Source: JBDHWG01 sp046328505 (GTDB lineage Bacteria; Chloroflexota; Anaerolineae; Epilineales; JAHCIE01). From it: a DNA stretch of 64,000 nt. A program made the position numbers and the translations under genes. This document shows positions 42,917-53,509 of the stretch, one piece after another. The notes beneath the pieces were generated by a model, which was given only the letters and a program-made list of their open reading frames with translations, was not told the origin of the DNA and made no database searches. The stretch's first letter is position 1; each line of letters starts with the position of its first letter. Location: NCBI GenBank assembly GCA_046328505.1, contig JAXLWL010000010.1, positions 6,989 to 70,988 on the forward strand, written 5' to 3'.

Positions 42917-43780
42917 TCATTTCTTCTTGTGGTGCTTGTCCGGTGATGGAGGCTGTGGGGTGGGAGTTGGTGTGGCCGTTGGCGACGGAGCGTCGTCGGC
43001 CACGGATTGGGTCACGCCGGTCGTGTCGGCGTTCTGCGTCAGGACACGATAGATAAGGCCGGCGACCCAGTGTGAGCCATCCCACGTCAGGTGGATACCG
43101 TCGCTCTTGCGTACCTGCACCATGTTGCCGTCGGCGTCTGGCAGAGCGAGCGCGAACGAACCGTCCGCTTCAGAGAGAAGCGGCCGCGTGTCGATGTAGT
43201 GCACCCAGGGCCGCTGTGCTGCCTGCTCTGCGATCACATCATCGATGATGTTAATCATGTCGTTGCGCCAGTCGTCGCGCATAGCGGGAGGCGCAACCCA
43301 GTACATTTGCGCCCCCGCCTGCCCGACCATGTCCATCATCGCGCCGACGCGCGCGCCATACTCGTCTCGCCACTCCGGTGTGCCGCTTGAGAAGAATTGC
43401 CGGCCTTCCCGCATCGACATCGTATCGTTGGTGCCGAGCAGCAGAACCACAATATCCGGCGGGTCCGTTGCGAGGTCCCATTGCATCCGCGCCGGCCAGT
43501 CGAAGAAGTCCGGATGCGCCAGCCCGGAGGCCACACGGAAGTCTGTTCTCACGGAGACATTCGGGTTGCTGCTCAGGAACTTCTTCAGCTCGAAGGAGAC
43601 TGGACCGGTGAAAGAGTCGCCGGCCATGAGTATGTGGCTCCCGCCGTCGGCGCGCGCGGGGCGCATCGACGGAGACAGGAGCAGACCAGCGATGAGTGCG
43701 ATAAGTGCCGCGACAAGGGCAAGGATGAGGGAGCGGGAAATGCGGCGGGTTGAATGGGAGTTTGAGTCGGACTCGTCCAT
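42917..43780 (-). CDS. Membrane-anchored SGNH hydrolase (DUF459-like)
   Basis: A 287-residue protein with an N-terminal membrane anchor (about residues 17-35) and an extracytoplasmic SGNH hydrolase domain: MAGDSFTGPV (nucleophile Ser block), VLLLGTNDTM (Gly/Asn) and the C-terminal DGIHLTWDGSHWV (Asp/His). The final 35 residues are a Pro/Thr-rich tail ending KHHKKK. Relatives act on acylated surface glycans or lipids. It converges on the LysE gene with 13 bases between stops. Confidence 0.85.
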   Translation of the reverse strand: MDESDSNSHSTRRISRSLILALVAALIALIAGLLLSPSMRPARADGGSHILMAGDSFTGPVSFELKKFLSSNPNVSVRTDFRVASGLAHPDFFDWPARMQWDLATDPPDIVVLLLGTNDTMSMREGRQFFSSGTPEWRDEYGARVGAMMDMVGQAGAQMYWVAPPAMRDDWRNDMINIIDDVIAEQAAQRPWVHYIDTRPLLSEADGSFALALPDADGNMVQVRKSDGIHLTWDGSHWVAGLIYRVLTQNADTTGVTQSVADDAPSPTATPTPTPQPPSPDKHHKKK

Positions 43781-43831
43781 AATGTGCTCGCGCTGTCGCT
43801 CGTCGGTATTCTGCCCAACGGCGCGGGCGAT

Positions 43832-43860
43832 AGTATAGCAAATGCGCCCAGGGACGGCAA
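43832..43860 (-). promoter_or_regulatory. Promoter for the SGNH hydrolase gene
   Basis: Read on the minus strand: TTGCCG (43855-43860) - 17 bp - TATACT (43832-43837), ~50 bases before the ATG. Confidence 0.65.
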
Positions 43861-43970
43861 GTTGCGCCAGGCGCAGCGAGCAACCCGAAGCATCGCGTTA
43901 CCTGGCTCGCAAGTTTGTGGTGGCCTCTCGTTTGCAGCATGTGAGGCAGCGAATCATTTCTTGACCTTTG

Positions 43971-43979
43971 TGGTAAAAT
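43971..43979 (+). promoter_or_regulatory. Possible extended -10 for the DoxX gene
   Basis: TGGTAAAAT is an extended -10 motif about 70 bases before the DoxX ATG. A TTGACC lies too close upstream (43961) to serve as its -35, so the call is tentative. Confidence 0.35.
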
Positions 43980-44050
43980 GGTGATTACAAGGTTTCGCGG
44001 GTTGCACCAACCATCGGTGCACCGTGTCTCAAGGAGCAAGGAGAGAAATC

Positions 44051-44665
44051 ATGGCAGCTCGAGCAAATCCCCAATCCATCGTCGGCCAGGCTGGAGAGAT
44101 CGTCGTCCCCGACCCCCCCATCGCCCGGCTCCTATTCAGTAGCACAAAGCTGGCGTGGCTGTGGCTGATTCTGCGGGTGTTCCTCGGTTGGCAGTGGCTT
44201 CAGTCGGGCTACGGCAAGCTGACCAACCCGGCCTGGTGGGATGGGTCGGCCCTCAAGGGCTTCTGGGCCGGCGCCGTCGCTGTCCCCGCGCAGGGCAAGC
44301 CGCCGATCTCGTATGACTGGTACCGTTCCTTCATCCAGTTCCTACTGGACACCGGGTCCTATACCTGGTTCTCCAAGCTCATCATGTTCGGCGAGACGGC
44401 CGTCGGCATCGGCCTGATTCTGGGGCTTCTCACCGGCATTGCCGCGTTCGGTGGGGCGCTGCTAAACTTCAACTTCATCATGGCCGGCTCGGCGAGCACG
44501 AACGGCCTCCTGTTCGTCATCGCTATCCTCATCATGGGCGCCTGGAAGGTGGCGGGGTGGTACGGGGTTGACCGCTGGCTGCTGCCCCTCCTCGGCACAC
44601 CCTGGTACCGCGTCCCCGCGGGTGGCGCAACCCCGCCGCAGGGCAAGGCCTCACCGGCCAAGTAG
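44051..44665 (+). CDS. DoxX-family membrane protein
   Basis: A 204-residue membrane protein with four helices. LRVFLGWQWLQSGYGKLTNP is the DoxX signature at the end of helix 1; GETAVGIGLILGLLTGIAA and the helix after it complete the fold. ATG 44051 is preceded by AAGGAGCAAGGAGAG. An insertion between helices 1 and 2 (about residues 70-105, WWDGSALKGFW...YRSFIQ) matches the longer thiosulfate:quinone oxidoreductase-like DoxD/DoxX group. Its electron partner is not encoded nearby. Confidence 0.85.
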   Translation: MAARANPQSIVGQAGEIVVPDPPIARLLFSSTKLAWLWLILRVFLGWQWLQSGYGKLTNPAWWDGSALKGFWAGAVAVPAQGKPPISYDWYRSFIQFLLDTGSYTWFSKLIMFGETAVGIGLILGLLTGIAAFGGALLNFNFIMAGSASTNGLLFVIAILIMGAWKVAGWYGVDRWLLPLLGTPWYRVPAGGATPPQGKASPAK

Positions 44666-44691
44666 CCTCTCGGCAACCGAATAGTGGGCTT

Positions 44692-44731
44692 GACCCTGAA
44701 GGTCTACGCGACTTTCAGGGTCTTGCTTATT
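44692..44731 (+). terminator. Terminator after the DoxX gene
   Basis: GACCCTGAA (44692-44700) pairs with TTCAGGGTC (44714-44722), followed by TTGCTTATTT. It lies 27 bases after the DoxX stop. Confidence 0.7.
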
Positions 44732-44747
44732 TGCCGCGTCGAGAATC

Positions 44748-44775
44748 TTGTTCCCTAACCCGAGTGTGGTATAAT
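44748..44775 (+). promoter_or_regulatory. Promoter for the glycosyltransferase/phosphoglycosyltransferase pair
   Basis: TTGTTC (44748-44753) - 16 bp - TATAAT (44770-44775). Start near 44782 leaves only about 5 bases before the ATG at 44787, so translation would be nearly leaderless. Confidence 0.65.
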
Positions 44776-44786
44776 GAGTAAACGTT

Positions 44787-46016
44787 ATGACACGCAAATC
44801 AGCATCCGCCGTTGAGAGCCGCCCTGGGGAGAGGCCGACCGTCGCGCTGAGCGCGCATCTTTTGTCGCTCTCGGACAATTACCGTGGCGCCGGCATCAAC
44901 CGCTATATCTACGGCTTGCTGGCAAACCTGCCGTCGGCCGCGCCCGACTTCGACTACCTCGGCTATGTCGCCGATCCTCGGCTGGCCAGCGCGCAGCCCC
45001 ACGGGATACGGTTGGCGTACACGCGTTGGCCGACGCAGAGTCGCGCCGGACGCATCGCGTGGGAGCAGACGGCCCAACCGCTCGATCTGTGGGAGCAAGG
45101 CGTCAGCCTGGTGCATGGCATGGCCTATGCACTGCCGATGATCAGGAGCGCCCGGGGCGTCGTGACCGTTCACGATCTGACAGTGTTTCTGTTCCCAGAG
45201 GCCTTCAACCGTCTCAACCGCCTTTACGTATCCACCATTACCCGCTTGAGCGTGCAACAGGCCGATGCCGTGATCGCCGACTCTGTGAGCACCCGCAATG
45301 ATCTCATCCGGCTCCTGGGCGTGCCGGCCCACAAAGTCGCCGCGATCCCGCTCGGCGTCGACGATGGGCTTGCACCGCCGAGCGTGGCGGATATTGTTGC
45401 ATTTCGTGAGCGGCGGGGACTGCCCGACCGCTTCATTCTCAGCCTCGGCACGCTAGAGCCGCGCAAGAATCTCGATAGCCTCCTACGTGCTTACGCGCTG
45501 CTCCGGCAGCGCGCCCCCGGCACACCGCCGCTCATTCTCGCGGGTGGAGCAGGCTGGGGCTTCCAGCCCCTCTTCCGCCTCGTGGAAGAGCTTGGGCTGA
45601 CAGGGCATGTGCAGTTTCCCGGCTTCGTGCCACAAGCGGACCTGCCGCTCTGGTACGCCGCCGCCGACGTCTTTGTCTATCCCTCTCTGTACGAAGGCTT
45701 CGGCCTGCCGCCGTTGGAGGCTATGGCCTGCGGCGCCGCCGTCATCTCGTCATCGTCATCATCGCTGCCCGAGGTCGTGGGCGACGCGGGCCTTCTCGTC
45801 TCGCCGCGCGACTACGCCGCCCTCGCCGATGCCCTGGATCGCGTTCTATCCGACGATACGCTGCGAGACGACCTGCGGCAGCGAGGCATCGCCCGTGCCG
45901 CCGCCTTCACATGGCAACGTACCGCCGAGACAACGGCGAGCGTCTACCGCGATGTACTCGCGGGCCGTCCCATCATGGCGGCGCAGCTCCCTTCGCCTGA
46001 GGGCCGGGCAGCATGA
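44787..46016 (+). CDS. Glycosyltransferase family 4
   Basis: A 409-residue GT-B enzyme. The N-terminal ~20 residues are a basic extension before VALSAHLLSLSDNYRGAGIN. Donor domain: LGTLEPRKNLDSLLRAY and SLYEGFGLPPLEAMACGAAV (E-x7-E), then a run of six serines and LPEVVGDAGLLVSP. Its stop overlaps the ATG of the polyprenyl glycosylphosphotransferase (ATGA), so it probably adds a sugar to the lipid-linked unit that enzyme starts. Confidence 0.9.
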   Translation: MTRKSASAVESRPGERPTVALSAHLLSLSDNYRGAGINRYIYGLLANLPSAAPDFDYLGYVADPRLASAQPHGIRLAYTRWPTQSRAGRIAWEQTAQPLDLWEQGVSLVHGMAYALPMIRSARGVVTVHDLTVFLFPEAFNRLNRLYVSTITRLSVQQADAVIADSVSTRNDLIRLLGVPAHKVAAIPLGVDDGLAPPSVADIVAFRERRGLPDRFILSLGTLEPRKNLDSLLRAYALLRQRAPGTPPLILAGGAGWGFQPLFRLVEELGLTGHVQFPGFVPQADLPLWYAAADVFVYPSLYEGFGLPPLEAMACGAAVISSSSSSLPEVVGDAGLLVSPRDYAALADALDRVLSDDTLRDDLRQRGIARAAAFTWQRTAETTASVYRDVLAGRPIMAAQLPSPEGRAA

Positions 46017-47440
46017 CAACGCCGTTCCGCAGCCGCTGGCGTGTCCTCCTGGTCGTCACCGATGCGATCCTCGTCCTCGTCGGCTTCGCGATTGCGTACT
46101 GGCTGCGCTACAACGTCCAATGGATTGAGCCAGTCGACGAGATGAATTATGTCGAGTTCGAGGCGTACTACGGCGCGGCTGCTCTGCTGACCTTCATCCT
46201 GCTCCTGGCGTACAAGATCGAGGGGCTATACGATCAGCGCCGAAGCGCGTCCTGGCTCGACTCGGTCTACCTGATCTTCAGCGGCACCGTCGTCGGCATC
46301 GCGTTGCTCATCGTATGGTTCTTCTCGTCGCGCCCCCTTGCAGTCTCCCGACTGATGCTCGTCTACGCGGCCGTGGTCATCGTCATTCTCCTCTCATTGA
46401 GCCGCCTGATCGAGAGCTCCATTCGCGCGGGGCTGCACCGCCGCGGTATCGGCACCGACCGCCTGCTCATCGTCGGCGCAGGCGAAGTCGGCATGGCCAT
46501 CATGCGCAGCATCGTCGCGCAGCCGGAAATGGGCTATCAGATTATCGGTTACCTGGATGACGCGCCGGACAAGCAAGAGGGCGCCATTGGGCGATTCCCG
46601 GCGCTTGGCAAGGTCTGCGATATCCGCCGCGTGCTTGTCGAACAGAACGTGAATGATGTAATCGTCACGCTGCCGATGAGTGCGCGTGACGCCATCACGT
46701 CGGTCGTCGACGCGTCCGAGGACGCCCACGTGCGAGTCCGCATCGTGCCCGACATGTTCCAGCTTCAGCTGAACCAGGTGCATATCGACAGCATCAGCGG
46801 CATTCCACTGCTCGGCGTGCGAGAGTCGACGATTCGAGGCTGGAATCGCGCCTTCAAGCGCGGCCTGGATGTCGCGATCGCCGCGATGACCCTCATCATC
46901 ACGTCGCCGATAACGCTGCTGGTGGCCCTCGCCATTCGTCTCGACTCCCCCGGCCCAGTCCTGTTTCGGCAGACCCGCGTCGGGCTTTACGGGCGGCCGT
47001 TCACGCTGTACAAGTTCCGCTCCATGCGCGTCGACGCCGAGCAGCAACTGATGCAGCTCAAGGAGCAGAACGAGGCGAGCGGCCCCCTGTTCAAGATGCG
47101 CAACGATCCACGGCAGACCCGCGTCGGCCGCTTCATTCGCCGCACAAGCCTCGATGAGCTTCCCCAGCTTCTCAACGTGCTGAACGGTGACATGAGCCTG
47201 GTCGGGCCGCGTCCGCCGATTCCGCGCGAAGTCGAGCAGTACGACGAGTGGCACCGACGCCGGCTCGATGTCGCGCCCGGCCTGACGGGTCTGTGGCAGG
47301 TTAGCGGCCGCAGCCAGCTCACCTTCGACGAGATGGTCATGCTCGACCTGTATTACGCCGAGAACTGGTCGCTGCTCCTCGACCTCAAAATCCTGCTACG
47401 CACCATCCCTACCGTCCTCCTGGGCACAGGCGCATACTGA
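46013..47440 (+). CDS. Polyprenyl-phosphate glycosylphosphotransferase (exopolysaccharide initiation)
   Basis: A 475-residue WbaP/WcaJ-type enzyme that moves a sugar-1-phosphate to undecaprenyl phosphate, the first step of exopolysaccharide repeat-unit assembly. Order: four to five N-terminal membrane helices (~10-130), a Rossmann-like CoA-binding module (DRLLIVGAGEVGMAIM, ~150-270), a further helix (VAIAAMTLIITSPITLLVAL) and the catalytic bacterial sugar transferase domain (SPGPVLFRQTRVGLYGRPF, YKFRSMR, RTSLDELPQLLNVL, MSLVGPRPP). The sugar is not predictable. Confidence 0.94.
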   Translation: MTTPFRSRWRVLLVVTDAILVLVGFAIAYWLRYNVQWIEPVDEMNYVEFEAYYGAAALLTFILLLAYKIEGLYDQRRSASWLDSVYLIFSGTVVGIALLIVWFFSSRPLAVSRLMLVYAAVVIVILLSLSRLIESSIRAGLHRRGIGTDRLLIVGAGEVGMAIMRSIVAQPEMGYQIIGYLDDAPDKQEGAIGRFPALGKVCDIRRVLVEQNVNDVIVTLPMSARDAITSVVDASEDAHVRVRIVPDMFQLQLNQVHIDSISGIPLLGVRESTIRGWNRAFKRGLDVAIAAMTLIITSPITLLVALAIRLDSPGPVLFRQTRVGLYGRPFTLYKFRSMRVDAEQQLMQLKEQNEASGPLFKMRNDPRQTRVGRFIRRTSLDELPQLLNVLNGDMSLVGPRPPIPREVEQYDEWHRRRLDVAPGLTGLWQVSGRSQLTFDEMVMLDLYYAENWSLLLDLKILLRTIPTVLLGTGAY

Positions 47441-47518
47441 CGCTCGCGACGTAAGATATGCGCCGCGAATAATCTCAAAATCTCGTAAGAGAAAGACTCT
47501 TGCTGTAGGAGTGTTGCC

Positions 47519-47833
47519 GTGCCGACTTACGTTTATCAGTGCGAGACTTGTGGACAGTTTGAACAGTGGCAGTCGTTCAAGGATGCGCCCCTGACCACGT
47601 GCCCGACGTGTGGCAGCCCCGTTCGCCGCGTTATCACGCCCGCGCCGATTGTTTTCAAGGGCTCGGGTTGGTACAGTACCGATAGCCGGTCCAGTCAGTC
47701 GAAGGCCATCACCGGGACGAGCGGCGGCAACGGGAAGAAGGACGAGAAGTCCGAAACATCGTCACCCTCGTCACCCTCGTCCACGAGCGCGGAGAGCAAG
47801 CCGTCGAGCAGCTCTGGATCTAGCGACACATAG
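47519..47833 (+). CDS. FmdB-type zinc-ribbon protein
   Basis: A 104-residue protein with an N-terminal FmdB zinc ribbon, MPTYVYQCETCGQFE and TTCPTCGSPVRRVI (two CxxC pairs), followed by FKGSGWYSTDSR, also typical, and a low-complexity Ser/Lys/Thr tail. It starts with GTG 47519 after GTAGGAG. Function is unknown; it is often called a regulatory protein. It converges on the gene at 47913 with a shared hairpin terminator. Confidence 0.88.
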   Translation: MPTYVYQCETCGQFEQWQSFKDAPLTTCPTCGSPVRRVITPAPIVFKGSGWYSTDSRSSQSKAITGTSGGNGKKDEKSETSSPSSPSSTSAESKPSSSSGSSDT

Positions 47834-47852
47834 CATAGCTACTTCGAAGGCA

Positions 47853-47894
47853 ACAAAAGACGCAGGCCTCTCCCGAAGAGAAGCCTGCGTTTAG
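47853..47894. terminator. Bidirectional terminator between convergent genes
   Basis: ACGCAGGC (47860-47867) pairs with GCCTGCGT (47883-47890), with inner TCTC/GAGA pairing. It is flanked by AACAAAAG on the left and TTTAG on the right, so it can work for both strands. Confidence 0.75.
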
Positions 47895-47912
47895 TATCTG
47901 CCAGGCGCCGGT

Positions 47913-48206
47913 CTAGAACATGTCGTCCAGCGGCGCAACGCGAACGTGAAAATCGGTGATGAAAGGCTCCAGCCCCTCGCGCAGAGAGGTGAACTCCTTT
48001 GACGTCACAAGGTCCTGAAGCTGAGAGCGGTCGTCGGCGAGCCAGCCGACGGCGATCTGTGGGACTTCGCCGTACAGAGTTGACCAGACATCGCGAAGGC
48101 GAAAGCCGAGGCGAACCATGCGCGGGATAAATGTCTTGGCGATGAACTCGATATGGGCGTCTTCCTGACCAGGTTGAACATCCCACGTCATCAGCAGTTG
48201 CACCAT
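47913..48206 (-). CDS. Small dimeric alpha/beta-barrel-like protein, unknown function
   Basis: A 97-residue protein with a beta-alpha-beta pattern (VQLLMTWDVQPGQEDAHIEF ... VWSTLYGEVPQIAVGWLAD ... FHVRVAPL) like ferredoxin-fold dimeric barrel (Dabb/ABM-type) proteins; that is a fold-level guess. It has its own minus-strand promoter and shares a terminator with fmdB. Confidence 0.6.
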   Translation of the reverse strand: MVQLLMTWDVQPGQEDAHIEFIAKTFIPRMVRLGFRLRDVWSTLYGEVPQIAVGWLADDRSQLQDLVTSKEFTSLREGLEPFITDFHVRVAPLDDMF

Positions 48207-48248
48207 GCGAAAACCGTCCTCTAGAGCGACGTAACAGCGCGTACAGGA

Positions 48249-48277
48249 ATCTTAGACGCTTGCGGACAATCATGCAA
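48249..48277 (-). promoter_or_regulatory. Promoter for the small protein at 47913
   Basis: Read on the minus strand: TTGCAT (48272-48277) - 17 bp - TAAGAT (48249-48254). Confidence 0.55.
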
Positions 48278-48296
48278 ATAGGCGATACGCGGATGA

Positions 48297-48325
48297 TTGA
48301 CAGGTGGACGCCGCTGGGATAGAAT
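48297..48325 (+). promoter_or_regulatory. Promoter for the valS T-box leader
   Basis: TTGACA (48297-48302) - 17 bp - TAGAAT (48320-48325). Start near 48332. Confidence 0.85.
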
Positions 48326-48331
48326 TAGGTT

Positions 48332-48643
48332 ACACAACCTTACACCGACTGACGTAGAGCAGGAGGAGTAAGCGCTCGCGGCCTGATAGAGAAAGAGGGT
48401 CACCGGCTGGAAGCCCTCCGCAGCCCGCACCGCTGAACGTCGCCTGGGAGTCGGTTGGCTGAGGGAGCGTTAGCGCGCTCTATAAGCCAGCCCGGGGATG
48501 CCCGTTATCGCATTCGAGCGCCGCGACGCCGGACGGCTGCATCACTCGCAGACCGACGCGCGGAAGCAAGGTGGTACCACGTGAGGCATTCCCTCTCGTC
48601 CTTGAGACGAGGGGGGTTTTTTGTTTGTACAGGAGGTGGACTT
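48332..48643 (+). promoter_or_regulatory. T-box riboswitch controlling valS
   Basis: A tRNA-sensing leader. The T-box AAGGTGGTACCACG is at 48568-48582. Stem I can be traced: CAGG (48360-48363) and AGCG close around the specifier bulge AGTA on the 5' side, and pair with CCTG and CGCT (48431-48434) on the 3' side. The 3' side reads GAAC-GTC-G, placing GTC, a valine codon, at 48439-48441 as specifier. A terminator follows: CCCTCTCGTC (48591-48600) with GACGAGGG and six T residues (48617-48622). Uncharged tRNA-Val(GAC) should favour read-through into valS. Confidence 0.93.
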
Positions 48644-51382
<2,739 letters not shown>

Positions 51383-51400
51383 CCCGGAGTCCATGAGCAA

Positions 51401-51440
51401 GCGCCCTTGAACCGTTCGACGCTTCAAGGGCGCTATTCTT
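51401..51440 (+). terminator. Terminator of valS
   Basis: An 11-bp perfect stem, GCGCCCTTGAA (51401-51411) with TTCAAGGGCGC (51423-51433), followed by TATTCTT. Confidence 0.85.
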
Positions 51441-51447
51441 CATAGTT

Positions 51448-51477
51448 TGGACAGGACCGGCAGTATTTTGATACAAT
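51448..51477 (+). promoter_or_regulatory. Promoter for the SIS-murQ-PfkB genes
   Basis: TGGACA (51448-51453) - 18 bp - TACAAT (51472-51477), ~38 bases before the ATG at 51515. Confidence 0.6.
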
Positions 51478-51514
51478 GTACCCAGCGCCGGACCCGACTC
51501 CCAGAAGAGGCCGC

Positions 51515-52561
51515 ATGATTCAGCAATCCTACCTTTATCAGGAAATTCACGAACAACCCCACGTCCTGGCGACTCTCCTCGACGCGGAACGCGCGAACAT
51601 AGAAGCGCTGGCAGACGACATCCACAGCCGCCGCGTCACTCACGGCGTCATCGCCGCCCGCGGCACGAGCGACAATGCGGCGCGCTACGCCCAATACCTG
51701 TTTGGCTCGGTCAACGGGCTGCCCATCGCCCTCGCTACCCCCAGCCTGCACACCATTTACCGCCAGCCGCCACGCTATGAGAATGCCTTGATCATCGGCA
51801 TCAGCCAGAGCGGGAAAAGCCCCGACATCGTGTCCGTCGTCAGCGACGGGCGGCAGCAGGGAGCCCTGACCGTCGCCATCACGAACGAGCCGGCGTCTGA
51901 TCTCGCGAAAGCCGCCGACTACGTGATCTCGCTGCACGCCGGCGTGGAGAAGGCCGTCGCAGCCACCAAGACGTATACCAGCGAGCTTGCCGCGATCGCG
52001 TTGCTCAGCGCCACGATCGCCGACGACAGCGCGATGCTCACGACCCTGAACGGCGTCCCGGACGTTGTCTCTGCGACGTTGCAGCTAGACGGAGACATCG
52101 AACGCTACGCCGAGCGCTACCGCTATATGCGCCTGTGCGTCGTCCTGGGCCGCGGCTACAACTACTGCACGGCCTTCGAGACGGCGCTCAAGGTCAAAGA
52201 GCTGACCTACGTCATGGCCGAGCCGTACAGCAGCGCCGACTTCATGCACGGCCCGCTGGCCCTGGTCGAAGACGCCTTCCCAACAATTGTGATCGCGCCA
52301 TCGGGCGCGATGGCCTCCGAGATGCGCGTGGTCATCGAGACACTGCGCGACCGTGGCGCGGAGATCATCGGGGTGAGCGATGCACCTGAGATTCTGGCGC
52401 TGGCGAGAACGCCGTTAAGGTTGCCTGTGACGGTGCCGGAGTGGGTTTCGCCCCTCATCACCATAATCCCCGGCCAGCTGTTTGCGATGTACCTGGCCCG
52501 CGCCCGCGACTTGAGCCTGGACCAGCCGCGTGGCATCCACAAGGTCACGGAGACGCGCTAA
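51515..52561 (+). CDS. Double-SIS-domain sugar isomerase/deaminase (GlmS-C/AgaS-like)
   Basis: A 348-residue protein with two SIS domains and no glutaminase domain, so it is not a full GlmS; it resembles NagB-II/AgaS-type amino-sugar-phosphate deaminase-isomerases. SIS1 has AARGTSDNAARYAQYLFG and IGISQSGKSPDIVSVV; the linker TKTYTSELAAIALL is conserved; SIS2 has LGRGYNYCTAFETALKVKEL and EPYSSADFMHGP. ATG 51515 is preferred over the upstream frame start. It ends 2 bases before murQ. Confidence 0.88.
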   Translation: MIQQSYLYQEIHEQPHVLATLLDAERANIEALADDIHSRRVTHGVIAARGTSDNAARYAQYLFGSVNGLPIALATPSLHTIYRQPPRYENALIIGISQSGKSPDIVSVVSDGRQQGALTVAITNEPASDLAKAADYVISLHAGVEKAVAATKTYTSELAAIALLSATIADDSAMLTTLNGVPDVVSATLQLDGDIERYAERYRYMRLCVVLGRGYNYCTAFETALKVKELTYVMAEPYSSADFMHGPLALVEDAFPTIVIAPSGAMASEMRVVIETLRDRGAEIIGVSDAPEILALARTPLRLPVTVPEWVSPLITIIPGQLFAMYLARARDLSLDQPRGIHKVTETR

Positions 52562-52563
52562 CC

Positions 52564-53463
52564 ATGGATTTGAGCAAGCTTGCCACCGAACGGCGCAACC
52601 CGAACACAATGGACATCGACACCATGTCCGCGCTCGAGATCGTGACGACGATCAACCGTGAGGACGCGCGGGTGGCCGATGCCATCCGCCCCGCGCTGCC
52701 CGTCATCGCCGCCCTCGTGGACGCCATCGTCGCCGCGTTCGAGGCGGGTGGCCGTCTCATCTATGTCGGCGCGGGCACAAGCGGCCGCCTCGGCGTGCTA
52801 GACGCCGTCGAGTGTCCGCCAACCTACGGCGTGGACCCAGGCATGGTGGTCGGTCTGATCGCCGGCGGCGACGCCGCGCTGCGCCACTCCGTCGAAGGCG
52901 CGGAGGACGACGAAGCTCTCGCGGCGCGAGACATGGACGCGCTAAGTGTGACGGCGCGGGATGTCGTTGTCGGTATCGCCGCCAGCGGGCGCACGCCGTA
53001 TACCCTCGCGGCGATGCAGCGCGGACGCGAGGTCGGAGCGAAGGTCGGCTGTATCGTCAACTCGCCGGGCTCGCCTATGGAATCCGCCGCCGACTTCCCC
53101 ATTGTGGCTGTCGTCGGTCCTGAGGTTGTCACAGGCTCGACGCGCATGAAGAGCGGCACGGCGCAGAAACTCGTCCTGAACATGCTCTCTACCGCATCCA
53201 TGGTTCGCCTCGGCAAGGTCTATCAGAATTTGATGGTCGACGTCCAGGCCACCAACCAGAAGCTCGTCCAGCGAGCGATCAGCATCGTTCAGGAGGCGAC
53301 CGGCGCCTCGGCACCCGAGGCCGAGCAGGCTATTCGGACCTACGGATCGGCGAAGCCCGCAATTCTCGCGCTACTCACCGGCCTGGAGGGCGATGACGTG
53401 CAGCGGCTCCTGGCGGCGCATCGCGGTCGGTTACGGGAGGCGCTAGCGGCAGCGCGGCCGTGA
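52564..53463 (+). CDS. murQ: N-acetylmuramic acid 6-phosphate etherase
   Basis: A 299-residue MurQ that removes D-lactate from MurNAc-6-P to give GlcNAc-6-P, a cell-wall recycling step. TERRNPNTMDIDTMSALEIV is the family start; VGAGTSGRLGVLDAVECPPTY carries the catalytic Glu region; VGIAASGRTPYTLAAMQ and TGSTRMKSGTAQKLVLNMLS follow. It lies between the SIS gene and a PfkB kinase, which together suggest amino-sugar recycling. Confidence 0.96.
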   Translation: MDLSKLATERRNPNTMDIDTMSALEIVTTINREDARVADAIRPALPVIAALVDAIVAAFEAGGRLIYVGAGTSGRLGVLDAVECPPTYGVDPGMVVGLIAGGDAALRHSVEGAEDDEALAARDMDALSVTARDVVVGIAASGRTPYTLAAMQRGREVGAKVGCIVNSPGSPMESAADFPIVAVVGPEVVTGSTRMKSGTAQKLVLNMLSTASMVRLGKVYQNLMVDVQATNQKLVQRAISIVQEATGASAPEAEQAIRTYGSAKPAILALLTGLEGDDVQRLLAAHRGRLREALAAARP

Positions 53464-53509
53464 ATCCCGGAGCCTCTTTCTTTCTCGCGCCCCCTCCGCG
53501 GAGGTCCTT

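Noticed and set aside
43784..43984. 66-residue frame between the SGNH and DoxX genes
   Set aside because: It overlaps the SGNH promoter, has no ribosome binding site and no motif.
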